Source: Halisarca cf. caerulea
Taxonomy: Eukaryota; Porifera; Demospongiae; Chondrillida; Halisarcidae
Assembly (NCBI GenBank): GCA_963170055.1
Contig: CAUJGJ010000189.1
Coordinates: forward strand, 965,701-985,700
Reading direction: 5' to 3'
Length of the DNA stretch: 20,000 nt
Notes under the pieces: generated by a model
Told to the model about the DNA's origin: nothing
Seen by the model: the letters and a program-made list of their open reading frames with translations, nothing else
Databases searched by the model: none
Program-made: the position numbers and the translations under genes
Shown: positions 1 through 11,543 of the stretch, piece after piece
Numbering within the stretch: position 1 is the first letter of the stretch
Layout of the letters: every line of letters starts with the position of its first letter

Positions 1-7
1 TAAGTGA

Positions 8-235
8 CAGTGAAACATGTCTTATAAAAACACCTGTATACAAAGACCACCTGCATACAAGGACAACCTGTATACAATGACCACCTGCATACAAGGACCA
101 CCTGTATACAATGACCACCTGCATATAGACCACCTAGCTGTATACACAGACCATCCCATACAAGGACCACCTGTATACAGAGACTGTGCCCCCCTATGTA
201 AGGACCACCTGTATGCAGAGACCACATGCTGTGGC
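8..235. repeat. Degenerate 17-bp minisatellite with a transposon-like head
   Basis: Units of about 17 bp alternate between ACCACCTGCATACAAGG and ACCACCTGTATACAATG, decaying to the right. The array is preceded at 8-16 by CAGTGAAAC, the same head seen, degenerate, at both ends of the element at 11544-13129. The two arrays are therefore probably related repeats. It should lie in the last intron of receptor copy A, whose tail exon would be further left. Short open frames here exist only because the repeat lacks stop codons. Confidence 0.8.
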
Positions 236-307
236 ATTGAGTAGTATTACAGACAGACTCACTGCATGTGTATACACAACTGCTGACCATGTATGTATAA
301 ACTTTAC

Positions 308-3460
<3,153 letters not shown>

Positions 3461-3535
3461 ACTCCTTGTGGTTGGCTGTATTCATAAGATTGTGAATACC
3501 TTGGAGATACAGTGGATGCAGTGATACTTGCTTAG

Positions 3536-3542
3536 TATATAT
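3536..3542 (-). promoter_or_regulatory. Possible TATA element of copy A
   Basis: On the minus strand the sequence ATTCATATATAC lies about 75 bases upstream of the copy A start codon at 3460. Spacing and composition suit a core promoter, but the region is AT-rich and copy B has only a loosely similar AATATAC-like string near 18125-18130, so this is a weak call. Confidence 0.2.
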
Positions 3543-3666
3543 GAATCTCGAAGGGACACAAATCCGCACTTATTATCAGAGGTACTTACTATCAGGGTTG
3601 GTTTATGTACATGAGGTATATACACAGGGACAGAATGAGGAGTGCTTACCGCAGGCATAGGAACCA

Positions 3667-3713
3667 GGGGGCTGTAGTCCCCTAAAATTAAATCAAAGGG
3701 GACTCTGCCCCCC
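3667..3713. repeat. Imperfect GC-rich hairpin upstream of copy A
   Basis: GGGGGCTGTAGTCCCC at 3667-3682 faces GGGGACTCTGCCCCCC at 3698-3713, forming a mostly paired stem around an AT-rich loop. This looks like a remnant of a palindromic repeat. Function not evident. Confidence 0.45.
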
Positions 3714-3719
3714 AAACAT

Positions 3720-5190
3720 TTGACAAGATAGTGCCAAGTATGATAGGAAAAGGATCAACATCCAAACGTAACCTAACTTGTATCCTTAAATGACTGTTAA
3801 TAAACACGCACTCACTGAGACTGTCACACTAAGCTACAACTGTCAGAGGCAAAGTTGAAGCATTGTGGTCATTATGCGTTCAAGTAGACGGTCATTTTTG
3901 ACTCATGAACAGTGCAACTTGTATTTCAGAATCTGCATAATGTTTTAACAGATAATAATAAATTTCAATTTGACATAATTAGCATGCAAGCATACTGATA
4001 TTATACTGGCCGGGCACTTACAAGATACTGCCCTGTCCACAGGGCCTGGGATCAGTGGTACCAAAAATACTACCCTGGCAGTCTGTTTGATGTATGACGT
4101 TATCGGAGATCAATTTTAATTCGCAAGCATATAGTGATATATCAAGCATGATCAATTCTAAGCCCCCCTAATCCTAATACCCTTCACCTACACTGTATTT
4201 GGGTTTCAAGCCCAAATTAATATATAAATATTTCAGAATATTTATCTGACCATAGACACACAATAACCGAAGATCTGAAGCTTACATGACCACGCAGCGG
4301 GTACCAAAATGAAGCGAAGATGTTGGAGAACCCTTGCATTGAGAGTTTAAGATCCAACTCCATTTAGTTAGTACAAAATCACTTCAAAAACATAGATTCT
4401 TTGATTTTTACCCGTATTTAACAGCAAACACCAGCCAAAATCGCCTACAGCTCACACAAGGAACTGTGAAGTAAGCAGGATCACCAAGGGGAGCAAAAAT
4501 CACTCTTAAAGAAGAAAGCATTACCTTGGAGAACAGGCTACACAACCTGTTTCTTGTAGTACGTAGAAGAGTACAAAGTTAACATACGTATTCCCCCCCT
4601 AAAATCGACACGTGACAAATTCGCTCAATTTCGTCAGATTGGTAAGAAGTGAAATGCGCTCCGCATCGAGATCGACACGGCTAAATTCAATGGCGAAGCC
4701 GATGGTGCAAATTTTGAAGCCACATAGGAGTCCAAAGAGGACTTCCGGTGGAATAGGCGAAAGGTGTTAGGGTTAATGCCAAAGAACTAAACTACAGACT
4801 GAGATTAAATCAAAATATCTGCATGTGGCAACAACAATGAAGTCATACAACGAGGTTTGAAAAATTCTGTTTGAAGTGAAACCAAGTTACTAAGCAAGTT
4901 CCACTATAAATATTATAATATATAGCAATCAAGCTTATTTTGCATGGAGTCAATTCTACATGCATTAATTTTCCAAAACGTTAACAAATTGTACAGTAAG
5001 ACTTAGACTAAGTATACACCAAGTTGAACAGACAAATCACAGTTGTCAGAACTGATCTGTACCAGCTGTTTTTCTTCCTATTACTTGCGCAGGTGTGTTT
5101 CGAACTTTAGAGGGGCGTTTCTGTGGTAATTGGGGTGAGGTGGTTCTAGTATCTATGGCTGAAGCGAGCCCCAACGCCTACGCATTCCGG
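3720..5190. other. Intergenic stretch without recognisable genes
   Basis: About 1.5 kb with no convincing open frame, RNA gene or tandem array. A possible pair of degenerate inverted ends is present: CCTAATCCTAATACCCTTCACC at about 4166-4190 against GGCGAAAGGTGTTAGGGTTAA at about 4757-4777. It may be an old transposon remnant, but the match is only around 70 percent by eye. Confidence 0.5.
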
Positions 5191-5204
5191 TGTCATGTGA
5201 AAAT

Positions 5205-5280
5205 GGGGACCCTTAAATTTGGGGCTCCCCGTCCCCAAATCTACGTAGATATGGGGCCCCCCGGCCCTATATTTGCGTAG
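5205..5280. repeat. Dispersed GGGGCCCC / ATCTACGTAG repeat, copy 1
   Basis: It contains CCCCAAATCTACGTAGATAT followed by GGGGCCCC. The reverse complement matches 9546-9640 over a shared block that includes CCCCATATCTACGTAGATTT, GGGGACGGGG and ATGACACCGG, so the two are inverted dispersed copies. The motif is also the core of the 60-bp array at 6940-7730. It lies directly left of the element at 5296. Confidence 0.65.
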
Positions 5281-5295
5281 TCTATAGGTGTTATA

Positions 5296-5929
5296 CCGTA
5301 TGGACCGAAACTTTCGCGGTACTAAACTTTCGCGTTTGCAAAAGTTTGAGGATTTTCGCGGTTTAAACTTTCGCGGTTGCCAACTTTGAGGAAAATTTCG
5401 CGGACAGCATAGCGTCCTATGCATAATTTATTCAATAAAAATGGCCGCTGAGACAACTGATGAAGAAGTCCGCCGACATTAGCAACATAGTTACTGTTAA
5501 TTTATTGCTTCTGTCTTTTGAGAGTTCATCGCATACTGCCTGTGCGGTAGAACCAGGTAAAACGTCCTCCAGTGAAGGGATATCGGATGCGACGATTGAC
5601 CATCAGTAACCGATGAATCTCGCGTAGAGTTCTTGTTGAAGTAGCGTAGGGTTGATAGAGCGGTAGTAAAACGAACGAAAATTGTCTGGAATAGCAAGAC
5701 AACACAAATGAATCTTAGAAATTTGCTGCTGTGTGCTCACGATGAAGGAAAATAGTCAATGGAGCAAAGGTGCTCTGACGCGGTATTGTGCAATCCATGT
5801 ACCGCCGGCCATTTCGACTCCACAAGAAAGAAGACAATGCTGATTTTCGCGGATTATACTTTTCGCGGATGGCCACTGATCCGCGAAAAGCGCGAAAGTT
5901 TAGTACCGCGAAAGTTTCGGTCCATACGG
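5296..5929. mobile_element. 634-bp MITE with perfect 39-bp terminal inverted repeats and TA target site
   Basis: The left end begins CCGTATGGACCGAAACTTTC at 5296. The right end is its exact reverse complement over 39 bases, ending at 5929, and both ends are flanked by TA. Subterminal copies of CTTTCGCGG and TTCGCGGAT recur at both ends, as in many MITEs. The interior has only short open frames (for example 5497-5697, minus) with no recognisable transposase, so it would be mobilised in trans. Perfect inverted ends and intact CpG sites suggest a fairly recent insertion. TA duplication fits the Tc1/mariner/pogo superfamily, though the superfamily is inferred. Confidence 0.85.
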
Positions 5930-6164
5930 TAGTAGGCTTGTTGTGCAGAAACTTTCAAGTCTATTTACCTTTATTTGGGCTTGTTTTTTAGACAGCGATT
6001 GATTCCGCTACGCGAAATTAGTGGTTTTCGGTGAATAATTCGACCCAGGAATGTCGGATTAACAAACAAATCACATCATAAGCTACATCTAGTAAGGCTA
6101 CATCTACGATGAAAATTTGAACAAATTCCGTGATTATCATTTTTTTCATTGTCAACCCTAGCGT

Positions 6165-6310
6165 AGATATGGGGCTCCCGGGCCCCATAGCTACGGTAGA
6201 AATTAGTCTCGGTCCCAGACCGATCCGCCCTATTTTTTTAGGGCGGATCGGTCTGGGACCGAGACTAGGTAGAAATAGGGCTCCTGCCGTAGTTTTGGGG
6301 ACTTTCTGGA
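6165..6310. repeat. Dispersed GGGGCTCC repeat, copy 2, interrupted by a hairpin
   Basis: The left part reads GCGTAGATATGGGGCTCCCG and continues GGCCCCATAGCTACGGTAG. The right part, after the hairpin at 6204-6267, resumes with TAGAAATAGGGCTCCTGCCG and TAG. This is the same motif family as 5205-5280 and 9546-9640. Its split by the hairpin, with TAGAAAT on both sides, suggests the hairpin inserted into a pre-existing copy. Confidence 0.55.
6204..6267. mobile_element. Perfect 29-bp-arm hairpin, palindromic MITE
   Basis: The left arm (6204-6232, starting TAGTCTCGGTCCCAGACC) and right arm (6239-6267) are exact reverse complements separated only by six T residues. Arms share the GTCTCG-TCCCAGACC core with the hairpin at 3212-3247. 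Known biology: such tiny palindromes are commonly fold-back derivatives of larger inverted-repeat transposons. No coding content. Confidence 0.75.
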
Positions 6311-6381
6311 AACCAACAGTATCTTCGTTCCGATGAGTTTTACAACCGCCTAATTCCTTTGTACGAGGCTCATATTTCGGC

Positions 6382-6645
6382 TCAGTGAAATTTTGAATGC
6401 CAATATTGTTTCAGTGCATCTTGTGGTACGGATTTGATCATGAACAACTTCACGAAAACTGAACGCGTGAAGCTAACTTTAAACGATAGAAAAGAGTTCT
6501 TAGAACAGAGATCAACACCAGGAGGTTCTTCAGTATCCACTATATCAGTAAGTCTAACGATAGTCACTAGAATAGCTTGTTCCTTCTCAGCTGAGAGGTA
6601 AATGGTAATATTATGATAGGCAGTTGTTCGTACGAAGTCGAGCAC
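6382..6645 (-). CDS. Unrecognised 87-codon open frame, doubtful
   Basis: An open frame with ATG at 6645 and stop at 6382, of mixed, protein-like composition (motifs such as YLSAEKEQAILVTIV and TDIVDTEEPPGVDL). There is a possible internal splice acceptor (TTTACCTCTCAG) before AEKEQ, so it could also be one exon of something larger. No family is recognised, there is no signal peptide, and it sits between repeats. It may equally be chance or transposon debris. Confidence 0.2.
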   Translation of the reverse strand: MLDFVRTTAYHNITIYLSAEKEQAILVTIVRLTDIVDTEEPPGVDLCSKNSFLSFKVSFTRSVFVKLFMIKSVPQDALKQYWHSKFH

Positions 6646-6689
6646 ACTCAGGAGTCGACTGAGAGTCCCAATTGCTTACTGGGGTCCTG

Positions 6690-6939
6690 TTATGAGGTCC
6701 CCATCCATAGTTATACACACATTGCATGCATGACATGTTGTGTATGGTTTCTATATTATGGAGTCCCCATAGCTACACAGATTATTTTTACTATGTGTGG
6801 CCATACTATGGTGTGGCGTAATGTTGAGGCCTATTACAAGCATAATATGTTGGGGCCTTATACTGAGTATGGAGTGTGGACATGGGCTCCATGCAAGGCG
6901 TGCTATGTTGAGGGTTTAGCCTGAGTATAGTGTGGGCCG
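6690..6939. repeat. Degenerate leading edge of the 60-bp array
   Basis: Diverged units can be recognised by GGTCCCCAT or AGTCCCCATAGCTAC, TTGGGGCCTTATACTGAGTA and GGGCTCCATGCA strings. They precede the homogeneous array, as expected at the decaying border of a tandem repeat. The overlapping plus-strand open frame (6613-6924) is not considered a gene. Confidence 0.55.
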
Positions 6940-7730
6940 GGGCCCCCATATTTACGTGTCTCACCTACAGCATGCTATGCTGGGGCCCTATAGTGTGGGG
7001 TCCCCGTATCTACATTGGCTCCATGCACAGCATGCTATGCTGGGTCCCTATAGTGTGGGGTCCCCATATCTACAAGTGTCTCACACACAGCATGCTATGC
7101 TGGGTCCCTATAGTGTGGGGTCCCCATATCTACAAGTGTCTCACACACAGCATGCTATGCTAGGTCCCTATAGTGTGGGGTCCCCATATCTACAAGTGTC
7201 TCACACACAGCATGCTATGCTGGGTCCCTATAGTGTGGGGTCCCCATATCTACATGTGTCTCACCCACAGAATGCTATGCTGGGTCCCTATAGTGTGGGG
7301 TCCCCATATCTACATGGATTTCACACACAGCATGCTATGCTGGGTCCCTATAGTGTGGGGTCCCCATATCTACAAGTGTCTCATGCACAGCATGCTATAT
7401 TGGGGGCTTAGACTGAGTATAGTATGGGGTCCCCATATTTACATGGGCTCCATGCACAGCATGCTATGTTGGGGCCTTATATTCAGTATAATGTGTGGGG
7501 TCCCCATATCTACATGGGCTCCATGCACAGCATGCTATGTTGAGGGCTTAGACTGAGTATAGTATGGGGTCCCCATATCTACATGGGCTCCATGCACAGC
7601 ATGCTACGTATGTTGGGGCCTTATTCTCAGTATAGTGTGTGGGGTCCCATATCTACATGGGTCTCACGCACAGCATGCTATGTTGAGGGCTTAGACTGAG
7701 TATAGTGTGGGGTCCCCATATCTACATGCC
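6940..7730. repeat. Tandem array, 60-bp unit becoming 68-75 bp, GGGGTCCCC motif
   Basis: The motif GGGGTCCCCATATCTAC recurs at 6997, 7057, 7117, 7177, 7237, 7297 and 7357 (exactly 60 bases apart). It then recurs at 7425, 7497, 7566, 7641 and 7709 (68-75 apart) with a longer variant unit containing CTTAGACTGAGTATAGT. Each unit also carries CACAGCATGCTATG. Because 60 is divisible by 3, plus-strand frames stay open (for example 6932-7411) and encode a 20-residue repeat; I regard those as artefacts. Confidence 0.93.
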
Positions 7731-7731
7731 A

Positions 7732-7960
7732 TCAGTGAAAGTTAGCATGTACTTATTGCCACATGGCATTAACTTTCTGGAAGTATATGTAGAGTAATAA
7801 TATCCTTTCCTAGGTGATTCCATCATGATGGTATAGCTGACCATATCATTATGACACTGGAACTACTTTGTCTGATGGACTCGATCGAGGCATTGGTGGA
7901 TACTGTAGAGCCTAAGTTCTTTTCAAAATCTATCATATCATGGACTATGAAGGTACAGAC
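7732..7960. other. Short unique stretch, no supported gene
   Basis: The plus strand shows an acceptor-like TTTCCTAG at 7806-7813 and a donor-like AAG/GTACAG near 7950, with a 34-codon open frame from ATG 7851 between them. However, a TGA lies in that same frame directly after the acceptor, so a clean exon is not supported. Confidence 0.4.
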
Positions 7961-8044
7961 ATGTGTGTGTGTGTCACTGTTTGTGTGCGTGTGTGTGTAT
8001 GTGTGCACGCGCGTGTGTGTGTGCATGCGAGCGTGTATGCGTGT

Positions 8045-8080
<36 letters not shown>

Positions 8081-8112
8081 GTGTGCATGTGTGTGTGTGT
8101 TTGTTTGTGCAT
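7961..8112. repeat. Interrupted (GT)n microsatellite
   Basis: About 150 bp of GT dinucleotides broken by CACTGTTTG, GCACGCGCG and GCATGCGAGC. This is the only long array in the window with GT on the plus strand; the others read CA. Overlapping frames are artefacts. Confidence 0.92.
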
Positions 8113-8542
8113 GGATGTATAATATTATATGATAGCCAAATGAATTAAATTCTTTCAGTACAAGAGGTAAAATATACTATTAATTTTGCTCCTGTAATCA
8201 GGAATTTTGGTTGGCCGTGCCAAAATTAAAGCATAAGTTGCATACATAAAGGTCCAACTGAAGGTAGGATCACCAATAATATACCTATATACAGAATTTC
8301 ACTGTGCATGGATATCCACATAATGTGTGTGCACGTAACTGATATGCAGTTTTATATAACATGCACAGAAATCCAATTTGTGTAGTAGAAAATTAGTATC
8401 AGGAAATACATAACATTACTAGAGTCTTATAGTCTTTGTTTGTGGTGTGAATTCTTATTGTGTTGGAATACAAACTTATAATCCGTATTTACATGCTTGA
8501 ATGCAAATTTGTGTTTTGAAGTTAATCCACTGATCCACATTA

Positions 8543-8700
8543 TAGAATACAAATTAGTACTCTGAAGTGCAATACTGGATTACGAATTTGTGTTCTGAAG
8601 TACAATGTTGGATTACAAAATTGTGCTCTGATTTGCAATGCTGGATTACAAATTTGCGTTCTGCATCGGAATACAAAATTTGTGCTTTGCATGAAATGCA
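8543..8700. repeat. 33-bp degenerate minisatellite
   Basis: Three to five units of about 33 bp start GGATTACAAATTTGTGTTCT and continue GAAGTGCAATGCT with substitutions. The best units start near 8577, 8610 and 8643. Looser related units extend left to about 8460. A minus-strand frame across it reads an 11-residue repeat (motif IQHCTSEHKFV) and is considered non-genic. Confidence 0.7.
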
Positions 8701-8719
8701 ATGGTTGGAGTAATAATTT

Positions 8720-9260
8720 GTGTAACAGTAGTCATCCATTGAAACAATCTTCTTCCTCTTGTAGGAGCAATTATAGCCGGAGTACCAAGAAGTTGAATGT
8801 CCTGCATTGTACACTCTCCAAAGAGGACACTACATGTGATATTGGAAAAGATGTAGAACATTTAGTCATGCAGTGTATTGTAACAGTACAAATTCTTAAC
8901 ATTGTTTGCTCAAAGTAATTGTCAAATAAATGTTCAGACTGAGTGCTAATTATCGGATAGTATAATCATGCAGTACAGTACTGTGATCGATACAAAATTA
9001 TCAAAATCAAAGTATACAAACAGCTAGTCTAAGAGATCAATGTACAAATTAAAGAAATTAGACATCGTTTCAACAAGCTGCTTAGTGCATGCAATATAAC
9101 TGCATAAATATGTTGTAATACCATAGACTCTATATAATATTATTACATATATTAATATTTAATTTATATAAATTCATACATGTACCATGCAATATAGTTT
9201 GGAGATCAAGTTGATTTGTACTTTCTGTCACCACCTACATAGTAGACTGAGATGCTCTTC
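8720..9260. other. AT-rich intergenic stretch
   Basis: No coding, RNA or tandem signal that I can support. The plus-strand open frame 8682-8918 starts in the minisatellite and shows no recognisable motif. Confidence 0.5.
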
Positions 9261-9262
9261 CT

Positions 9263-9535
9263 CTATTGTACGTAATTGTAAAAAGAACTTGTCTCGCTTC
9301 CTTGCATGAGAGCATGTTTTTCTGACTTCGTGGAGCCAGGTGCGTATTTGCGTTTAGTCACATAATGGAAAATTTTGCTGAACGTAAATCTGCTGTCGGA
9401 TAATCCTTCTTTCTGCTGCCCATGTGCCCATTCGCTCGCCCATTTCGCCTTCTTACGTATTGTCGCACGCTTCATCCTTTCTTCGAGTCGTAGATACAGT
9501 TTTGTTAAATATCGCTTAAAATCTAAATTTTATGG
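9263..9535 (-). CDS. Unrecognised basic open frame, possibly transposon-derived
   Basis: The frame is open from about 9535 to a stop at 9263 (roughly 90 codons; first ATG at 9475). The product is lysine/arginine-rich near its N-terminus (MKRATIRKKAKWASEW) with polar, protein-like composition after that. It abuts the GGGGCCCC repeat at 9546 and has no neighbour on its strand. No domain is recognised; it may be part of a decayed mobile-element ORF or chance. Confidence 0.22.
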
Positions 9536-9545
9536 CACATGTACA

Positions 9546-9640
9546 GTGGGGCCCCATATTTATTATGGGGTCCCCATATCTACGTAGATTTGGGGACGGG
9601 GGTCCTCATATCTACGGGGGGCCCCATATCATTATGACAC
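9546..9640. repeat. Dispersed GGGGCCCC / ATCTACGTAG repeat, copy 3
   Basis: Three imperfect units of GGGGYCCCCATATYTAY follow one another, including CCCCATATCTACGTAGATTT, ending at ATGACACCGG. The same block occurs inverted at 5205-5280 and extending left to about 5190. Related to the 60-bp array. Confidence 0.65.
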
Positions 9641-9644
9641 CGGT

Positions 9645-10230
9645 GTTAACTTTTAGCCCGGAAGGTACATACAACGATCAAACCGATCTGTTCGGGCATA
9701 GGCTTCGTTCTGGACGACGAAAGGACTTCCCATAAGGATCGCGAGTCTCAGCGCCGAACTATAGACCTCTTCGAACGAACGCCAAAGCCCTCTTTTGAGG
9801 AACAAATGCCGATATTGTGTCCATTCTACAGGCTGCCGTACGCTTTATAAACACTTTTTAGACTTCACAAATCCTTCCAAAACCTACTCCTAAAGTTTCG
9901 GAAAGGATTCGCGTTCGACAACAGCAACTAGGCTATGGTTCCAGTTACAGGATGCACAAATCGCAATGATATCGCAGATTATCCTGTCATATACTCTTGC
10001 GCTATAGATACTCTACACTAGTAATCTTTTTGCACTAAGCTTTTCATATCAGACTTCCCTTATTGCCGCATGCATGATTATATTTTGATTTAATGTAACT
10101 TTTGGCAATAATGGTGGTGTCTCTCTCTTTGAACTCGGTTTGAACATAGATATTCCAACCGGCAACGTTTGAACTATACACGTGGCAGGCTTAAGCTTCT
10201 CTCTAAAGTTCTTTTGACTGTTACAGTAAA
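9645..10230. other. CpG-richer unique stretch without assignable gene
   Basis: No open frame of convincing length or motif. It has more CpG than the flanks and could be the body of an old element bordered by the repeat at 9546. The minus-strand frame 10049-10261 starts inside the inverted repeat to the right and is not supported. Confidence 0.45.
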
Positions 10231-10231
10231 A

Positions 10232-10437
10232 GGGTAAGATAAAGGAGGTAATTTGGAACATGATGGTAATTCATGGAACAGGGTCTGCCATACTTGCCAC
10301 AGTGACTACTGAACTCCCACTTCATGGAGACAATACGGATGAGAAATTATAAGGGATGAAGTTTGTTATTGCCCCTGCTTTTTAGCCTGCATGACTGTTC
10401 CAAATTACATGCCGTTCCAAACTACCCCCTTTTACCT
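10232..10437. mobile_element. Small inverted-repeat element, AATTTGGAAC type
   Basis: The left arm at 10232-10285 contains AAAGGAGGTAATTTGGAACA. The reverse complement of the right arm (10390-10437) contains AAAAGGGGGTAGTTTGGAAC followed by a second TAATTTGGAACAG. The arms are imperfect, about 80 percent by eye, with about 100 bases between. This looks like a decayed MITE of about 206 bp. Confidence 0.5.
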
Positions 10438-10640
10438 TACGCGGTGAAGTAACGACATCATCTAAATAGAAATATATAATGAGTCTGTATATAATTATGA
10501 GATTTAATATGACACAATATTAGCTGATAACCTGTACAGCGGAGCCTCTATAGCTAATCCAACACTCTGAGTCATGATCTGACATATTTGAATCTATCTC
10601 ATCTGACCATCTCATGAGGTGCTGGCACCATGTTGAAGTA

Positions 10641-11261
10641 CAGTGCACTCCGATTTATCCGCCACTGCTTTATCCGCCGGCTTCTCTCCTACACCAATTC
10701 ATGTGTATGGCAAAACTATCGACGTAATCCGCCACCTCGGAAATCCGCCATCCGCCATAATTTTGTGACATCATTTCCAAATTATGTATGTGTTGCATAA
10801 CACCTAATCCGCCAAACTGGAGTGAGTGACCATGCATGGCCTCCAAACGTTCGAGAACAGATTTAACGATGGCAAAGAAGAAGGAGATTTGTGACTACAA
10901 AGAAAAGAACACAAAATCAACTTAGGGCCAAATTGCGGAACTTGAGGACATTGCTGCCAGGCAGAAAGTGCAGACATCTTTGTTTGATTACTGTCATTGC
11001 AAGTGAACTGTTACAGTTATTAGTCTTTGAATCTAAAGTTAATAGTGTATGCAAAGTTGAAACCATATTTGTTTCCTTAGTGTTGTAACAGTTGTTATTA
11101 TCAATAATATAATCATACTCATGTGTTTCATGTGTGCATTGCATGCCTTTGCGATATTCTTGTGCTTATCTAATTAGAATGGATAATCCGCCAAACTCAT
11201 TAATCCACCATTATGATAAATGTGTCTAAACCAATTGCGGCGGATTAAGTGGAGTGCACTG
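10641..11261. mobile_element. Pogo/Tigger-like MITE, TA target site
   Basis: The left end CAGTGCACTCCGATTTATCC and the reverse complement of the right end CAGTGCACTCCACTTAATCC are flanked by TA (10639-10640 and 11262-11263). Inverted repeats extend about 23 bp into a CGCC run. The motif ATCCGCC recurs near both ends as subterminal repeats. CAGT-starting termini and TA duplication are typical of pogo/Tigger elements. The interior keeps a decayed ORF (next entry). At 621 bp it is an internally deleted, non-autonomous derivative. Confidence 0.82.
10869..11006 (+). pseudogene. Decayed ORF remnant inside the pogo-like element
   Basis: From ATG 10869 the frame reads MAKKKEICDYKEKNTKST, then a TAG at 10923, then continues in the same frame with AELEDIAARQKVQTSLFDYC before a stop at 11004-11006. 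The QTSLFDY ending resembles the short QT-L-DFF-like C-terminal peptide that I recall from many Tigger/pogo transposases; this is recall, not a search. It would be a fusion of the start and end of a transposase left by internal deletion. Non-functional. Confidence 0.4.
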
Positions 11262-11543
11262 TATATGTGCTTAGAGTCACTAGCTCTGTAATTCGATACC
11301 CCTGAGCTGTAATCTGACACATGCCGTATTGCTGCCTACAAAGTGTGGGATGGTAGACTCATCATGCACTATGACATGTATCCTTACTCCCTCACATTTA
11401 GGTATTGCATAGCTCATAATTGTAGCAAGAATGCAGGAAATGAAATGCTTGATAAGAAGCTGTCCACACATAAACTATTATTGCATACCCCAATTTGCTG
11501 GAATGTTACATGCATGCATGAGTGGTAATACTTAGTTATAGTA

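Noticed and set aside
4757..4780. TTAGGGTTAA telomere-like string
   Set aside because: A single occurrence, not an array.
6932..7556. Open frames of 127-159 codons over the 60-bp array
   Set aside because: Same cause: 60 is divisible by three; content is only a 20-residue repeat and the frames end when unit length changes to 68-75 bp.
7814..7950. Possible plus-strand exon between TTTCCTAG and AAG/GTACAG
   Set aside because: The only sizeable frame (ATG 7851) has an in-frame TGA directly after the acceptor; other frames also contain stops.
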